A stretch of DNA of 64,000 nt. It comes from Streptomyces sp. HNM0575. Its GTDB lineage: Bacteria > Actinomycetota > Actinomycetes > Streptomycetales > Streptomycetaceae. Of this stretch, positions 32,373 through 41,280 are shown piece after piece; the stretch's first letter is position 1; each line of letters opens with the position of its first letter. Under the pieces are notes generated by a model that was given only the letters and a program-made list of their open reading frames with translations, had not been told where the DNA came from and ran no database searches. The stretch covers positions 434,001-498,000 of the forward strand of contig NZ_JAASAG010000004.1 in NCBI RefSeq assembly GCF_012726265.1. Reading direction: 5' to 3'. Both the position numbers and the translations under genes were made by a program.

Positions 32373-33503
32373 CTAGAAGTCGTAGTCGTCGATGTTCTTC
32401 TCGTCGAAGACGGTGGGCGGGCCGAGTACGACCTCCCCGTTCTTGCCGACGGTGCGCTCGCCGAGCTTCCCGGCCTTGAACTTCTCGCCCTCCTTGCCGG
32501 TGATGCGGCCCGAGACGAGCGAGGCGGCGGCGTACGAGCCGAGGTAGCCGAGCTTCTGCGGGTCCCAGAGGGAGAACTCCTCGACGGTGCCGTCCTTGAC
32601 GTACTTGCGCATCTGGTTGGGGGTGCCGAGCCCGTTGAGGACGATCTTGCCCTTGTAGGAGGAGTCGCTGATGTAGCGGGCCGCGGCGGCGATGCCCACG
32701 GTGGTGGGCGAGATGACGGCCTTGAGCTTCGGGTACGCCTTGAGCAGGCCCTGGGTCTCCTGGAAGGACTTCTGGTCGTCGTCGTCCCCGTAGGCGGTCT
32801 TGACCAGCTTCATGTCCTTGTACCGCGGCTTCTTCAGCTCCTTCTTCATGTACTTGATCCAGGCGTTCTGGTTGGTGGCGTTCGCCGTCGCCGACAGGAT
32901 CGCGAACTGGCCCTTGTGGCCGGTCTGTTCGGCGGTGCGGCGGATGAGGGAGCGGCCGATCTCCTCCGCGGAGGCCTGGTTGATGAAGAGCTGGCGGCAG
33001 TCCTCGGCGGTGTCGGAGTCGTAGGAGACGACCTTGATCCGCTGCTTCATCGCCTGCTTCAGCGGTCCGCACACGGCGTTGGGGTCGTTGGCGGCGATGA
33101 GGATGGCGTCCTGGCGCTGCTGTACGAGGGTGTTGATGTAGCTGACCTGGGAGGAGGCCTTCGCGTCGGAGGGGCCGACCTCCTTGGCCTTGCCGCCGTA
33201 ACCGGCGGCGGCGTCGATGCCCGCCTCGTCGATGAGCTTCTCGTAGGGGTTGTTGATCTGCTTGGGCAGGAAGGCGAGCTTCATGCCCTTCTTCAGCGGT
33301 GCGCCTGGGTCGGCCTTCGCACTGCCCGCCTTGTCCTTGGCGTCGTTCTCGGCGTCGCTCTTGGTGGTGCCGGAGCAGCCCGCGAGGGAGAGGGTGCAGG
33401 CGAGCGCGGAGACGAGCGCGCCGGCGGCGGTGAGCCGGGTGCGGGGGCGCGTGCTGGTGCGGCGGGTGCTCGTGCGCGTGCGGGCGGATGCCGTGGTTCG
33501 CAT
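32373..33503 (-). CDS. rhaS: L-rhamnose ABC transporter substrate-binding lipoprotein
   Basis: A 376-residue sugar-binding protein. The N-terminal 43 residues form a basic signal with lipobox LAGC, so it is anchored to the outer face of the membrane by lipidated Cys. KLAFLPKQINNPYEKLIDEA, ILIAANDPNAVCGPLKQAMK and KAVISPTTVGIAAAARYISD are type I periplasmic-binding-protein motifs shared with rhamnose- and autoinducer-2-binding proteins. VLNGLGTPNQMRKYVKDGTV is also characteristic. It is the fourth gene after rhaT-rhaP-rhaQ, with an 87-base gap holding three SD-containing repeats. Rhamnose is assigned by the neighbouring genes. Confidence 0.88.
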   Translation of the reverse strand: MRTTASARTRTSTRRTSTRPRTRLTAAGALVSALACTLSLAGCSGTTKSDAENDAKDKAGSAKADPGAPLKKGMKLAFLPKQINNPYEKLIDEAGIDAAAGYGGKAKEVGPSDAKASSQVSYINTLVQQRQDAILIAANDPNAVCGPLKQAMKQRIKVVSYDSDTAEDCRQLFINQASAEEIGRSLIRRTAEQTGHKGQFAILSATANATNQNAWIKYMKKELKKPRYKDMKLVKTAYGDDDDQKSFQETQGLLKAYPKLKAVISPTTVGIAAAARYISDSSYKGKIVLNGLGTPNQMRKYVKDGTVEEFSLWDPQKLGYLGSYAAASLVSGRITGKEGEKFKAGKLGERTVGKNGEVVLGPPTVFDEKNIDDYDF

Positions 33504-33509
33504 GGCGGT

Positions 33510-33548
33510 GCCTTTCGACTGGGCCTTTCGACTGGGCCTTTCGACTGG
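33510..33548 (-). repeat. Three 13-base repeats, each with a ribosome-binding-like GAAAGG
   Basis: Three perfect copies of CCAGTCGAAAGGC (coding strand) lie in the rhaQ-rhaS gap. The last copy places GAAAGG 7 bases ahead of the rhaS ATG, a normal ribosome-binding distance; the two upstream copies repeat it at 13-base intervals. Confidence 0.75.
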
Positions 33549-33590
33549 TGAACGGGGAGGAGCGGGAGGGGGCGGCTGCCGGCGGGCGCG

Positions 33591-34727
33591 TCAAGTGGCG
33601 GCGGCGCGGCGGTGCTTGCGCTCCGAGAGGAGGGCCGCCACCCGCGGTGTCAGCACGGACACCACCAGCAGTACGCCGGTGACGATGACCTGGATCTCGT
33701 TGGAGACGTCGTTGAGGGTGAGCAGGTTGTTGAGCACGCCGATCAGCAGAACGCCGGCCACGGCCCCGCCGAGGGTGCCCTTGCCTCCGTTGAAGTCGAC
33801 GCCGCCGAGCAGCACGGAGGCGATGACGACGAGTTCGAGCCCGAGCCCGTTGTCGGCGCGGGCGCTGCCGTAGCGGAGGGTGTAGACGATCCCGGCGAAG
33901 GACGCCGTGAATCCGGCGACGGCGAAGAGCACCAGCTTGATCCGCCGTACGCGGATGCCCGCGAAGCGCGCGGCGTCCTCCTGCGCGCCGATGGCGAACA
34001 GCGCCCGCCCGGCCGCCGTGCAGTGCAGTACGAAGGCCGCGAGGACGGCGAGCACGATGAACAGGGCCGTGGGGTACGGGATGAAGGTGCCGGGCACGGG
34101 CTCGGTGTAGGACGCCCACCGCGCGTAGGACTCGGGGAAGTCGGAGACGGCCCTGTTGCCGAGCACCACGGAGGCCAGCCCCCGGTAGAGGGTGAGGGTG
34201 CCGATGGTGACGGCGAGCGGCGGCAGCCCGAGCCGGGTGACGAGCCAGCCGTTGACCAGTCCGCCCAGCACTCCGACGGCCAGGCACAGCGGGACGATCG
34301 TCTCGAAGGCCCAGCCCGCGTCCCACAGCGCGCCCGCGAGCGCGCTGGAGAGACCCAGCATGGAGGCCACGGACAGATCGACCTGTCCGGCGACGACGAG
34401 CAGCGTCATCGGCAAGGCGATGAGGGCGATCTCGGCGGTGTCGTTCAGCGCGGCGGAGAGATTGGTGACGTCGGCGAAGCCGTCGGTGGTCCCGGCTCCG
34501 GCCAGCATCACCGCGACCAGCAGGATGCCGGCGGCAGTGTCCCAGCGCACGAACCTGCCCGCGCCGCGCGGTCGTTCGGCGCCGTCGGCGTGGCCGGGCG
34601 CGGAGCCCGGCGCGCTGCCGGGCGAGGTTCCGGCGGCGGTTCCGGCGGCGGTCGCGGCGGCGTTCCCGTCGGCGTTCTCAGCCGCCGTGCGGTCTGCCGC
34701 CCGAGACGGGGGCGTCGGCGCGTTCAA
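33591..34727 (-). CDS. rhaQ: L-rhamnose ABC transporter permease (second subunit)
   Basis: A 378-residue RbsC-type permease with about nine transmembrane segments after a 55-residue low-complexity Ala/Gly/Thr N-terminus. VVAGQVDLSVASMLGLSSAL is the RbsC signature near the first helices, and SVLLGGVDFNGGKGTLGGAV the EAA-like loop that contacts the ATPase. The start is probably TTG 34727, which overlaps the rhaP stop (TTGA) and has GAGGAG 6 bases ahead; no ATG or GTG occurs before a GTG far inside. It forms the channel with RhaP. Confidence 0.87.
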   Translation of the reverse strand: MNAPTPPSRAADRTAAENADGNAAATAAGTAAGTSPGSAPGSAPGHADGAERPRGAGRFVRWDTAAGILLVAVMLAGAGTTDGFADVTNLSAALNDTAEIALIALPMTLLVVAGQVDLSVASMLGLSSALAGALWDAGWAFETIVPLCLAVGVLGGLVNGWLVTRLGLPPLAVTIGTLTLYRGLASVVLGNRAVSDFPESYARWASYTEPVPGTFIPYPTALFIVLAVLAAFVLHCTAAGRALFAIGAQEDAARFAGIRVRRIKLVLFAVAGFTASFAGIVYTLRYGSARADNGLGLELVVIASVLLGGVDFNGGKGTLGGAVAGVLLIGVLNNLLTLNDVSNEIQVIVTGVLLVVSVLTPRVAALLSERKHRRAAAT

Positions 34728-35788
34728 TGCCTGCTCCTCTTCCTCAGCGCATCGGTGGTGCGGCTGCGTACGACGCGGTCGGTGCTGATGGCGGCCAGCA
34801 GCAGCGCACCGGTGATGGCCTGCTCCCAGAACGGGTCGACCTTGAGCACGACGAGGGCGCCGCCCATGGTCGTCAGCAGCAGCGCGCCCAGCGCGGCGCC
34901 CCACACGGTGCCCACGCCGCCGGTGATGGCGACGCCTCCGACGACCACGGCGCTGACGACGGTCAGCTCCCAGCCGTTGGCGGCGTCGGCGACGACCGTG
35001 CCGAACCGGGCGAGCCACAGCGCGCCGGCGAAGCCCGCGACGGATCCGGAGAAGACGTAGGCGGCGAACACCCGGCGGCGCACGGGCACTCCGGCCAGGC
35101 GCGCCGCCTCAGGGCTGGACCCGATCGCGTACATCTCGCGTCCGCTGCGGTAGGAGCGCAGGAACCAGGCGGTGGCCGCCAGCAGCAGCGCGGAGAGCAG
35201 CGGCAGGTACGGCACCCCGAGGAGGCTGCCGCTGCCCAGCGCCAGCACCTCGTCGGGCACGTCGGCGGCGTTGATCTGCCTGCCGTGTGCCCACGCGTGT
35301 CCGGCGCCCTGGATGACGTAGAGCATCCCGAGGGTCACCACCAGCGCGGGCACCCTTCCGAAGCTGACGAGAAGTCCGCTCACCAGCCCGCACGCCGCTC
35401 CGAGCACGGTGCCGACCAGCACCACGGCGAGCGCGCCGTGATGGGTGCCGGAGACGAAGCCGCCGCATGCGAAGGCGCTCAGGCCGACGACGGATCCGAC
35501 GGAGAGGTCGATGTTCCGCGTGAGCACGACCACGGACTGGCCGGTCGCGAGCAGCACCAGGATCGAGGAGTTGAGCAGCAGGTCCCTGGCGCCCTGCCCG
35601 TCGAGGAAGCCCGGGTTGGCCAGCCACGTGCCGAAGATCAGCACCAGGAGGGCGCCGCCGATGCTGAACTCCCGTACGCGCAGGACCAGATCGGCCAGGG
35701 AGCGGGCGGACCGGCGCGGCCGGTGCTGCCCGCCGGGCGCCGCGGCACCGGACGGCTGCGGCGGGGGCTTCTGCAACGTCTCGCTCAC
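34724..35788 (-). CDS. rhaP: L-rhamnose ABC transporter permease (first subunit)
   Basis: A 354-residue RbsC-type permease with about nine to ten transmembrane segments. [20 protein letters not shown] is the family signature, [20 protein letters not shown] a conserved helix, and [20 protein letters not shown] the ATPase-contacting loop. The GTG start overlaps the rhaT stop (GTGA), and the stop overlaps the rhaQ start. It pairs with RhaQ to form the heterodimeric membrane channel. Confidence 0.88.
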   Translation of the reverse strand: MSETLQKPPPQPSGAAAPGGQHRPRRSARSLADLVLRVREFSIGGALLVLIFGTWLANPGFLDGQGARDLLLNSSILVLLATGQSVVVLTRNIDLSVGSVVGLSAFACGGFVSGTHHGALAVVLVGTVLGAACGLVSGLLVSFGRVPALVVTLGMLYVIQGAGHAWAHGRQINAADVPDEVLALGSGSLLGVPYLPLLSALLLAATAWFLRSYRSGREMYAIGSSPEAARLAGVPVRRRVFAAYVFSGSVAGFAGALWLARFGTVVADAANGWELTVVSAVVVGGVAITGGVGTVWGAALGALLLTTMGGALVVLKVDPFWEQAITGALLLAAISTDRVVRSRTTDALRKRSRH

Positions 35789-37314
35789 GCGGCCTCCTTG
35801 GCGCTGCGTCCGGTCGCCGCGGCCATGACGGACTCCTCGGTGGCCTCGTCACGGGGTATCCCGGCCACGAGCCGCCCTTCGTGCATCACCAGCACCCGGT
35901 CGGCCATGCCGAGGACCTCGGGAAGGTCGGAGGAGACCATCAGCACCGCGATGCCCTCTTCCGCGAGGGAGGTGAGCAGCCGGTGCACCTCGGCCTTGGT
36001 GCCGACGTCGATGCCGCGGGTGGGTTCGTCGACGATGAGGACTCCCGGCTCGGTGGCGAGCCACTTGGCGAGCACGGCCTTCTGCTGGTTGCCGCCCGAG
36101 AGCACGCCCGCGGTGTCGGAGAGACGGTCGTACTTCAGCCGGAGCCGGGCCGCCCAGTCCGCGGCGCGTGAACGCTCCAGCGAGCGCCGCACCATGCCCG
36201 CGGTGCCGAGGGTGCCGAGGCCGGTCAGTGCGATGTTCCGCTCGATGGACATCTCCATCACCAGTCCGCGCTGGCGCCGGTCCTCGGGTACGAGTGCCAC
36301 CCCCGCGTCCATGGCGGCCGCGGGCGAGCCGGGCCGCAGCGCCACTCCGTCCACCTCGACCTCTCCGGCGTCGGCGCGGTCGACGCCGAATACGGCCTGC
36401 ACGACCTCGCTGCGTCCGGCTCCGACCAGGCCCGCGAGGGCGACGATCTCTCCACGGCGGACCTCGAACGAGACGTCGTGGAAGACGCCTTCGCGGGTGA
36501 GGCGGCGGACTGTCAGCGCGGGCGCGCCGGGCGCGGTGTCCCGCCGCGGGTACAGCTCGTCGAGGTCGCGGCCGACCATGCGCCGCACCAGGTCGTCCTC
36601 GGTGAGCCCGTCGAGGGGTTCGGTGGCGACGAGGCGGCCGTCGCGCAGCGTGGTGACCTGCGCGCAGAGCCGGAAGATCTCCTCCAGGCGGTGCGAGATG
36701 AACAGCACGGCGGCGCCCTCGGCGCGCAGCGCCTCGACGACGGAGAAGAGCCGGGCGGTCTCGGAGCCGGTGAGCGCCGCGGTCGGCTCGTCCATGATCA
36801 GCACCCGGGCGTCGAAGGAGAGCGCCTTGGCGATCTCGACGATCTGCTGGTCGGCGATGGACAGTCCGCGTGCGGGACGGTCCGGGTCGAGGCCGACGCC
36901 GAGGCGGCGCATCAGGGCGGCGGTCGCCTCGCGTACGGCGGCGTGGTCGATGCGCCCGAGGGAGCGGCGGGGCTGGCGGCCCATGAAGATGTTCTCGGCG
37001 ACGGACAGGTCCGCGAAGAGCGTGGGCTCCTGGTAGATCACGGCGATGCCCGCGTCGCGCGCGTCGGCGGGGCTCGCGAAGACCACGGGGCGGCCGTCGA
37101 GCCGTACGGTGCCGGCGTCGGGAACGTGCACCCCGCCGAGGATCTTGATGAGGGTGGACTTGCCCGCCCCGTTCTCGCCCGCGAGGGCGTGCGCCTGACC
37201 TGCGTGCAGTGCCAGGCCGACCTCGCGCAGGGCCCGTACGTTTCCGAAGGACTTGCTCACTCCCTCCAGGGAGAGGACCGGCACCCCGGCCGCCGCCGGT
37301 TCTGGCTGGGTCAT
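35785..37314 (-). CDS. rhaT: L-rhamnose ABC transporter ATP-binding protein (duplicated ATPase)
   Basis: A 509-residue RbsA/MglA-type protein with two fused ABC domains. Domain 1 has Walker [15 protein letters not shown], signature [15 protein letters not shown] and Walker [12 protein letters not shown]. Domain 2 has a degenerate Walker A ([17 protein letters not shown]) but an intact LSGGNQQK signature and [12 protein letters not shown], as is normal for this class. The ATG at 37314 has CAGGAGGAG about 7 bases ahead. It is the first gene of the leftward operon rhaT-rhaP-rhaQ-rhaS-rhaM remnant-lacI type, driven by a promoter at 37478-37506. Confidence 0.9.
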   Translation of the reverse strand: MTQPEPAAAGVPVLSLEGVSKSFGNVRALREVGLALHAGQAHALAGENGAGKSTLIKILGGVHVPDAGTVRLDGRPVVFASPADARDAGIAVIYQEPTLFADLSVAENIFMGRQPRRSLGRIDHAAVREATAALMRRLGVGLDPDRPARGLSIADQQIVEIAKALSFDARVLIMDEPTAALTGSETARLFSVVEALRAEGAAVLFISHRLEEIFRLCAQVTTLRDGRLVATEPLDGLTEDDLVRRMVGRDLDELYPRRDTAPGAPALTVRRLTREGVFHDVSFEVRRGEIVALAGLVGAGRSEVVQAVFGVDRADAGEVEVDGVALRPGSPAAAMDAGVALVPEDRRQRGLVMEMSIERNIALTGLGTLGTAGMVRRSLERSRAADWAARLRLKYDRLSDTAGVLSGGNQQKAVLAKWLATEPGVLIVDEPTRGIDVGTKAEVHRLLTSLAEEGIAVLMVSSDLPEVLGMADRVLVMHEGRLVAGIPRDEATEESVMAAATGRSAKEAA

Positions 37315-37451
37315 GGTGCTGCTCCTCCTGTGCTGCTGCGAGGGGGCTTCGCTTCGCGGATGCGCGGCCGGGGCGTATGCGGTGCGCCGGGTGTGCGGTG
37401 GGTGTGCGCCGGAGGGGCCGCGCGAGCGGACATCCGAACACACCCTGAAAA

Positions 37452-37506
37452 TGAAATGATTCAATCCGGCTCCGGGGAAGCTAGCCCCGCCATACGGGCC
37501 AGTCAA
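37452..37506 (-). promoter_or_regulatory. rhaT operon promoter and LacI-type operator
   Basis: Read leftward: -35 TTGACT (37506-37501), 17-base spacer, -10 TAGCTT (37483-37478), then 14 bases and TGAATCATTTCA (37463-37452). The last differs at two of twelve positions from TGAAACGTTTCA. The layout equals that of the two rightward promoters of the locus. Most of the remaining 351-base gap between rhaT and the rhamnosidase gene is leader sequence. Confidence 0.75.
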
Positions 37507-37546
37507 GGGGTACGACGCAGGTGAACGGCCGTCGCCTCCGGCCCTA

Positions 37547-37602
37547 TTGACGCCCGCTCCCGCTGGTTCTACGTTCCTGGCGCCGCTAGTTGAAACGTTT
37601 TG
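37547..37602 (+). promoter_or_regulatory. Rhamnosidase promoter and LacI-type operator
   Basis: -35 TTGACG (37547-37552), 17-base spacer, -10 TACGTT (37570-37575), then 15 bases and TGAAACGTTTTG (37591-37602), two changes from TGAAACGTTTCA. The operator lies just downstream of the expected transcription start. Confidence 0.75.
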
Positions 37603-37665
37603 CCCTCACGCTCCGGCAGCCTCGCTCCGACCGGGTGCCCGCCGGTGCCGTCACAGGAGGTGCAC

Positions 37666-40600
37666 ATGATCAGCAGACGCCGTCTGATCGCGGGCGCGAC
37701 CGTCTCCGGAGTCCCGGCCGCCGCGCTGACCGGGCTCGCTCAGCCCGCCGCGGCAGCCGGGCCGGGCACGGCGGCGGGCGACGGCGACGGACCGGAGGAG
37801 GAAGGCGCCCTCCACGTCACGGGCACCACCACGGAGTACGCGGACCGGCCCCTCGGCCTGGACACCCCGCACCCGCGCCTCAGTTGGACCCTCGGCTCCC
37901 GCCTGCCGGACCGGCTCCAGCACGCCTACCGCATCCGGGTCGCCGGCGACCCCGCCCGGCTCCACGACCCCGATGTGTGGGACAGCGGGAAGCGCACCTC
38001 GCGGCAGTCAGTTCTCGTCCCGTACGACGGCCCGCCGCTGCGGCCCGGCACCCGCTACCACTGGTCGGTGCGCGTATGGGACGAGGACGGGCACCCCTCT
38101 CCCTGGTCCGCGCCCACGTGGTGGGAGACCGGGCTCACGGCCGGCGGCCAGGGGCGGTGGCGGGCGGAGTGGATCACGGCGCCGCCCGCCCTGGTCGCGC
38201 CGCCCGCACCGGAGGGCGCCGAGTGGATCTGGTTCCCGGAGGGCGACGCCGCCTCTGAAGTACCCGCCGGCACCCGCTGGTTCCGCGGCACGACCGAGCT
38301 CCCGGACGGCATACGCCGGGCGCGGCTCGTCATCGCCGCGGACAACGGCTTCACCGCGTGGGTCAACGGCACCGAGGTCGCCTCCCACGAGTCCCATCCC
38401 GTACGCAAGAGCTGGAGCAGGCCCGCGCTGCTCGACGTCACTCGCGAACTGCGCCCCGGCGCCAACACGGTGGCGGTCGCCGCCGTCAACTCCGAGGCGG
38501 GGCCCGCCGGTCTGCTGGCGGCGCTGGAAGCTGTCACGGAAGAGGGCGTCACCGGAGAGGACGACGCCGGAGAGGGCGATGCCGGGGAGGGCGGCTCCGG
38601 GGAGATCCGGCGCTTCACCACCGACGGCACCTGGAGAGCCGCCGACGAGGAGCCCGGCGGAGACTGGCGCTCCCCCGGCTACGACGACAGCTCGTGGGCC
38701 CGCGCACGCAAGGCGGCCACGTGGGGCGAGGACCCCTGGGGCAAGGTCCTGCCGGAGCAGTCGCCCGCACAGCTGCGCCGCGCCTTCCGGCTTCCCTCCC
38801 GTGGGGTGGCCGCGGCACGGCTGCACATCACGGCACTCGGTCTCTACGAGGCGCACCTCAACGGCACCCGCGTCGGAGAGGACCGGCTCACCCCGGGCTG
38901 GACCGACTACGGCAAGCGCGTCGCGTACCGCACCTACGACGTCACCGGGTCGCTGCGGCACGGTGCGAACGCCCTCGCGGTCACGCTGGCGCCGGGCTGG
39001 TACGCCGGGAACATCGGCTGGTTCGGTCAGCACCAGTACGGCGAACACCCGGCGCTGCTGGCCCAGTTGGAGGTCTCGTACGAGGACGGAAGCACCGCCC
39101 GCGTCACCACGGACGCGGACTGGCGGGCCTCGGCGGGCCCGCTGGTGACCGCCGACCTGCTGATGGGCGAGGAGTACGACGCACGAGCCGAGACCCCCGG
39201 CTGGCAGGACCCCGGATACGACGACGCGCGGTGGGAGCCGGTCGCGGTCTCCCCCGCGGGCTCCCCCGGACCGGACGGCTCCGGCGGCTCCGGACCGGGC
39301 GGCGGCTCCGGCCCCGCCGTCGTGGCCATGACGGACGCGCCGACACGGGTGATGCGCCGCGTCGCCCCGGTGAAGGTGACCGAAGTACGCCCAGGCGCCT
39401 TCCTGTTCGACCTCGGCCAGAACATGGTCGGCTGTGTCCGCCTGACCGTCACGGGCGGCGAGGCGGGCCGCCGCATCCGGCTGCGGCACGGCGAGGTCCT
39501 CGACCGGGAGGGCGCGCTCTACACCGACAACCTCCGCACGGCGCGCGCAGTCGACACCTTCACCCTCAAGGGTCCGGGACGGGAGGTCCACGAGCCGCGC
39601 TTCACCTTCCACGGCTTCCGCTACGTCGAGGTGACGGGCTATCCGGGCACGCCGCCGCGCGACGCCGTGACCGGCCTGGTGATGCACACCTCGGCACCGT
39701 CGACCATGGACTTCTCCACCGACGACCCGATGCTCAACAAGCTGCACGGCAACATCACTCGGGGCCAGCGCGGCAACTTCCTCTCCGTGCCCACCGACAC
39801 CCCGGCGCGGGACGAGAGGCTCGGCTGGTCCGGAGACATCAACGTCTTCGCGCCCACCGCCGCGTACACCATGGAATCCGCGCGCTTCCTCACCAAATGG
39901 CTCCAGGACCTGCGCGACGGACAGGACGAGGACGGCGCGTACCCGGACGTCGCGCCGTTCACCGGACAGGTCGGCAAGGGCGTCGCCGGATGGGGCGACG
40001 CGGGCGTCACGGTGCCGTGGGCGCTGCACGAGGCGTACGGGGACGTGCGCGTGCTGCGGGAGAACTGGCCGGCGATGCGCCGCTGGATCGCGTATCTCGA
40101 AGCGCACAGCGACGGACTGCTGCGGCCCGCCGAGGGCTACGGGGACTGGCTCAACGTCGGCGACGAGACGCCCAAGGACGTCATCGGCACCGCGTACTTC
40201 GCGCACGCCACCTCGCTCGTGGCCCGCACAGCACGGCTGCTCGGCGAGGACGCCGGCCCGTACGAGAGGCTGCACCGGCGGATCGAGGAGGCGTTCGGCT
40301 CGGCGTATGTGCGCGAAGGAGGTGCCCGGATCAAGGGCGACACCCAGACCGCGTACGTGCTGGCGCTGTCGATGGACCTGCTGCCGACGGCCGCCGCGAA
40401 GCGCGCCGCGGCCGACCGCCTGGTGGAGCTGATCGAGGCCCACGACTCGCATCTGACGACGGGGTTCCTCGGCACGCCGCGGCTGCTGCCGGCGCTGACG
40501 GACGCGGGGCACATCGATGTGGCCCAACGGCTGCTGCACCGGCGGTCGTTCCCCTCCTGGGGCTATCAGATCGACCGCGGCTCCACGACGATGTGGGAGC

Positions 40601-41019
40601 GCTGGGACGCGATCAGGCCCGACGGCAGCTTCCAGGACGTGGAGATGAACTCCTTCAACCACTACGCGTACGGCTGCGTCGGCGAGTGGATGTACCGGAA
40701 TCTGGGCGGGATCGCACCCGCCGAACCGGGCTTCCGCAGAACGCTGGTGAGGCCGCGCCCCGGCGGCGGCGTGCGCAGGGCGGACGCCCGGCACGACTCC
40801 CCGTACGGGCCGGTCGCCACCAGCTGGAGCCTCGATCCGGGGGGCCGGTTCCGGCTGACGGTCTCGCTGCCGCCCAACACCACGGGCGAGATCTGGGTTC
40901 CCGCACGGCAGCGGTCGGCGGTACGGGCCGGCGGGGTGCGCTTCCTGCACATGCGCGACGGCTGCGCGGTCTTCGACGCCGGCTCGGGCACGCACCGCTT
41001 CACGGCGGAGGGCGGATGA
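37666..41019 (+). CDS. Tat-exported alpha-L-rhamnosidase, glycoside hydrolase family 78
   Basis: A 1117-residue GH78 enzyme that releases L-rhamnose from plant glycosides or polysaccharides. MISRRRLIAGATVSG is a twin-arginine signal. A fibronectin-like N-terminal domain (about 50-170) is followed by beta domains (about 185-600), including a Bac_rhamnosid_N region at VITALGLYEAHLNG-like sequence near residue 385. The six-hairpin catalytic barrel (about 690-1010) contains DTPARDERLGWSGDINVFA with the acidic residues of the active site. MNSFNHYAYGCVGEWMYRNL is a late conserved block. CAGGAGG precedes the ATG by 6 bases. A glycine/serine linker occurs near residue 535-550. It is transcribed alone under a LacI-type operator. 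Confidence 0.93.
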   Translation: MISRRRLIAGATVSGVPAAALTGLAQPAAAAGPGTAAGDGDGPEEEGALHVTGTTTEYADRPLGLDTPHPRLSWTLGSRLPDRLQHAYRIRVAGDPARLHDPDVWDSGKRTSRQSVLVPYDGPPLRPGTRYHWSVRVWDEDGHPSPWSAPTWWETGLTAGGQGRWRAEWITAPPALVAPPAPEGAEWIWFPEGDAASEVPAGTRWFRGTTELPDGIRRARLVIAADNGFTAWVNGTEVASHESHPVRKSWSRPALLDVTRELRPGANTVAVAAVNSEAGPAGLLAALEAVTEEGVTGEDDAGEGDAGEGGSGEIRRFTTDGTWRAADEEPGGDWRSPGYDDSSWARARKAATWGEDPWGKVLPEQSPAQLRRAFRLPSRGVAAARLHITALGLYEAHLNGTRVGEDRLTPGWTDYGKRVAYRTYDVTGSLRHGANALAVTLAPGWYAGNIGWFGQHQYGEHPALLAQLEVSYEDGSTARVTTDADWRASAGPLVTADLLMGEEYDARAETPGWQDPGYDDARWEPVAVSPAGSPGPDGSGGSGPGGGSGPAVVAMTDAPTRVMRRVAPVKVTEVRPGAFLFDLGQNMVGCVRLTVTGGEAGRRIRLRHGEVLDREGALYTDNLRTARAVDTFTLKGPGREVHEPRFTFHGFRYVEVTGYPGTPPRDAVTGLVMHTSAPSTMDFSTDDPMLNKLHGNITRGQRGNFLSVPTDTPARDERLGWSGDINVFAPTAAYTMESARFLTKWLQDLRDGQDEDGAYPDVAPFTGQVGKGVAGWGDAGVTVPWALHEAYGDVRVLRENWPAMRRWIAYLEAHSDGLLRPAEGYGDWLNVGDETPKDVIGTAYFAHATSLVARTARLLGEDAGPYERLHRRIEEAFGSAYVREGGARIKGDTQTAYVLALSMDLLPTAAAKRAAADRLVELIEAHDSHLTTGFLGTPRLLPALTDAGHIDVAQRLLHRRSFPSWGYQIDRGSTTMWERWDAIRPDGSFQDVEMNSFNHYAYGCVGEWMYRNLGGIAPAEPGFRRTLVRPRPGGGVRRADARHDSPYGPVATSWSLDPGGRFRLTVSLPPNTTGEIWVPARQRSAVRAGGVRFLHMRDGCAVFDAGSGTHRFTAEGG

Positions 41020-41067
41020 GGGCGGCGGCCGTTGCGCGTGGGCCGTGCGGGGCCGCGGCCGGGCTCG

Positions 41068-41107
41068 CGTCCCTGCCGCGCACCCGCGCGGCGCGGGCTC
41101 AGGGACG
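41068..41107 (+). terminator. Two-part stem-loop after the rhamnosidase gene
   Basis: CGTCCCTG (41068-41075) pairs with CAGGGACG (41100-41107). Inside, CCGCGC (41076-41081) pairs with GCGCGG (41086-41091). It ends 16 bases before the rhaI -35, separating the two transcription units. Confidence 0.65.
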
Positions 41108-41123
41108 GTCAGGCGCAGGCCTG

Positions 41124-41177
41124 TTGACGCCCGTCACCTGCGGAAGTAGCTTTCCCAGAGCCTCGTGAAACGTTTCA
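41124..41177 (+). promoter_or_regulatory. rhaI operon promoter and LacI-type operator
   Basis: -35 TTGACG (41124-41129), 17-base spacer, -10 TAGCTT (41147-41152), then 13 bases and the perfect palindrome TGAAACGTTTCA (41166-41177). The layout equals those ahead of rhaT and the rhamnosidase gene. This is the best operator of the three, so the enzyme operon should be the most tightly repressed. Confidence 0.8.
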
Positions 41178-41280
41178 TAGCACCCGCTCCACAGCACGAG
41201 CACAGCAGCACCGTCCGTGGCACCGGCAGGCGCGGGGGCGGATCCCGCCCCCCGCCCGCGGTGCCGTACAGAGGAGACGC

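Noticed and set aside
31729..34326. An 865-codon leftward frame
   Set aside because: It overlaps lacI-type, rhaS and rhaQ in another frame and is Arg/Pro-rich without any domain.
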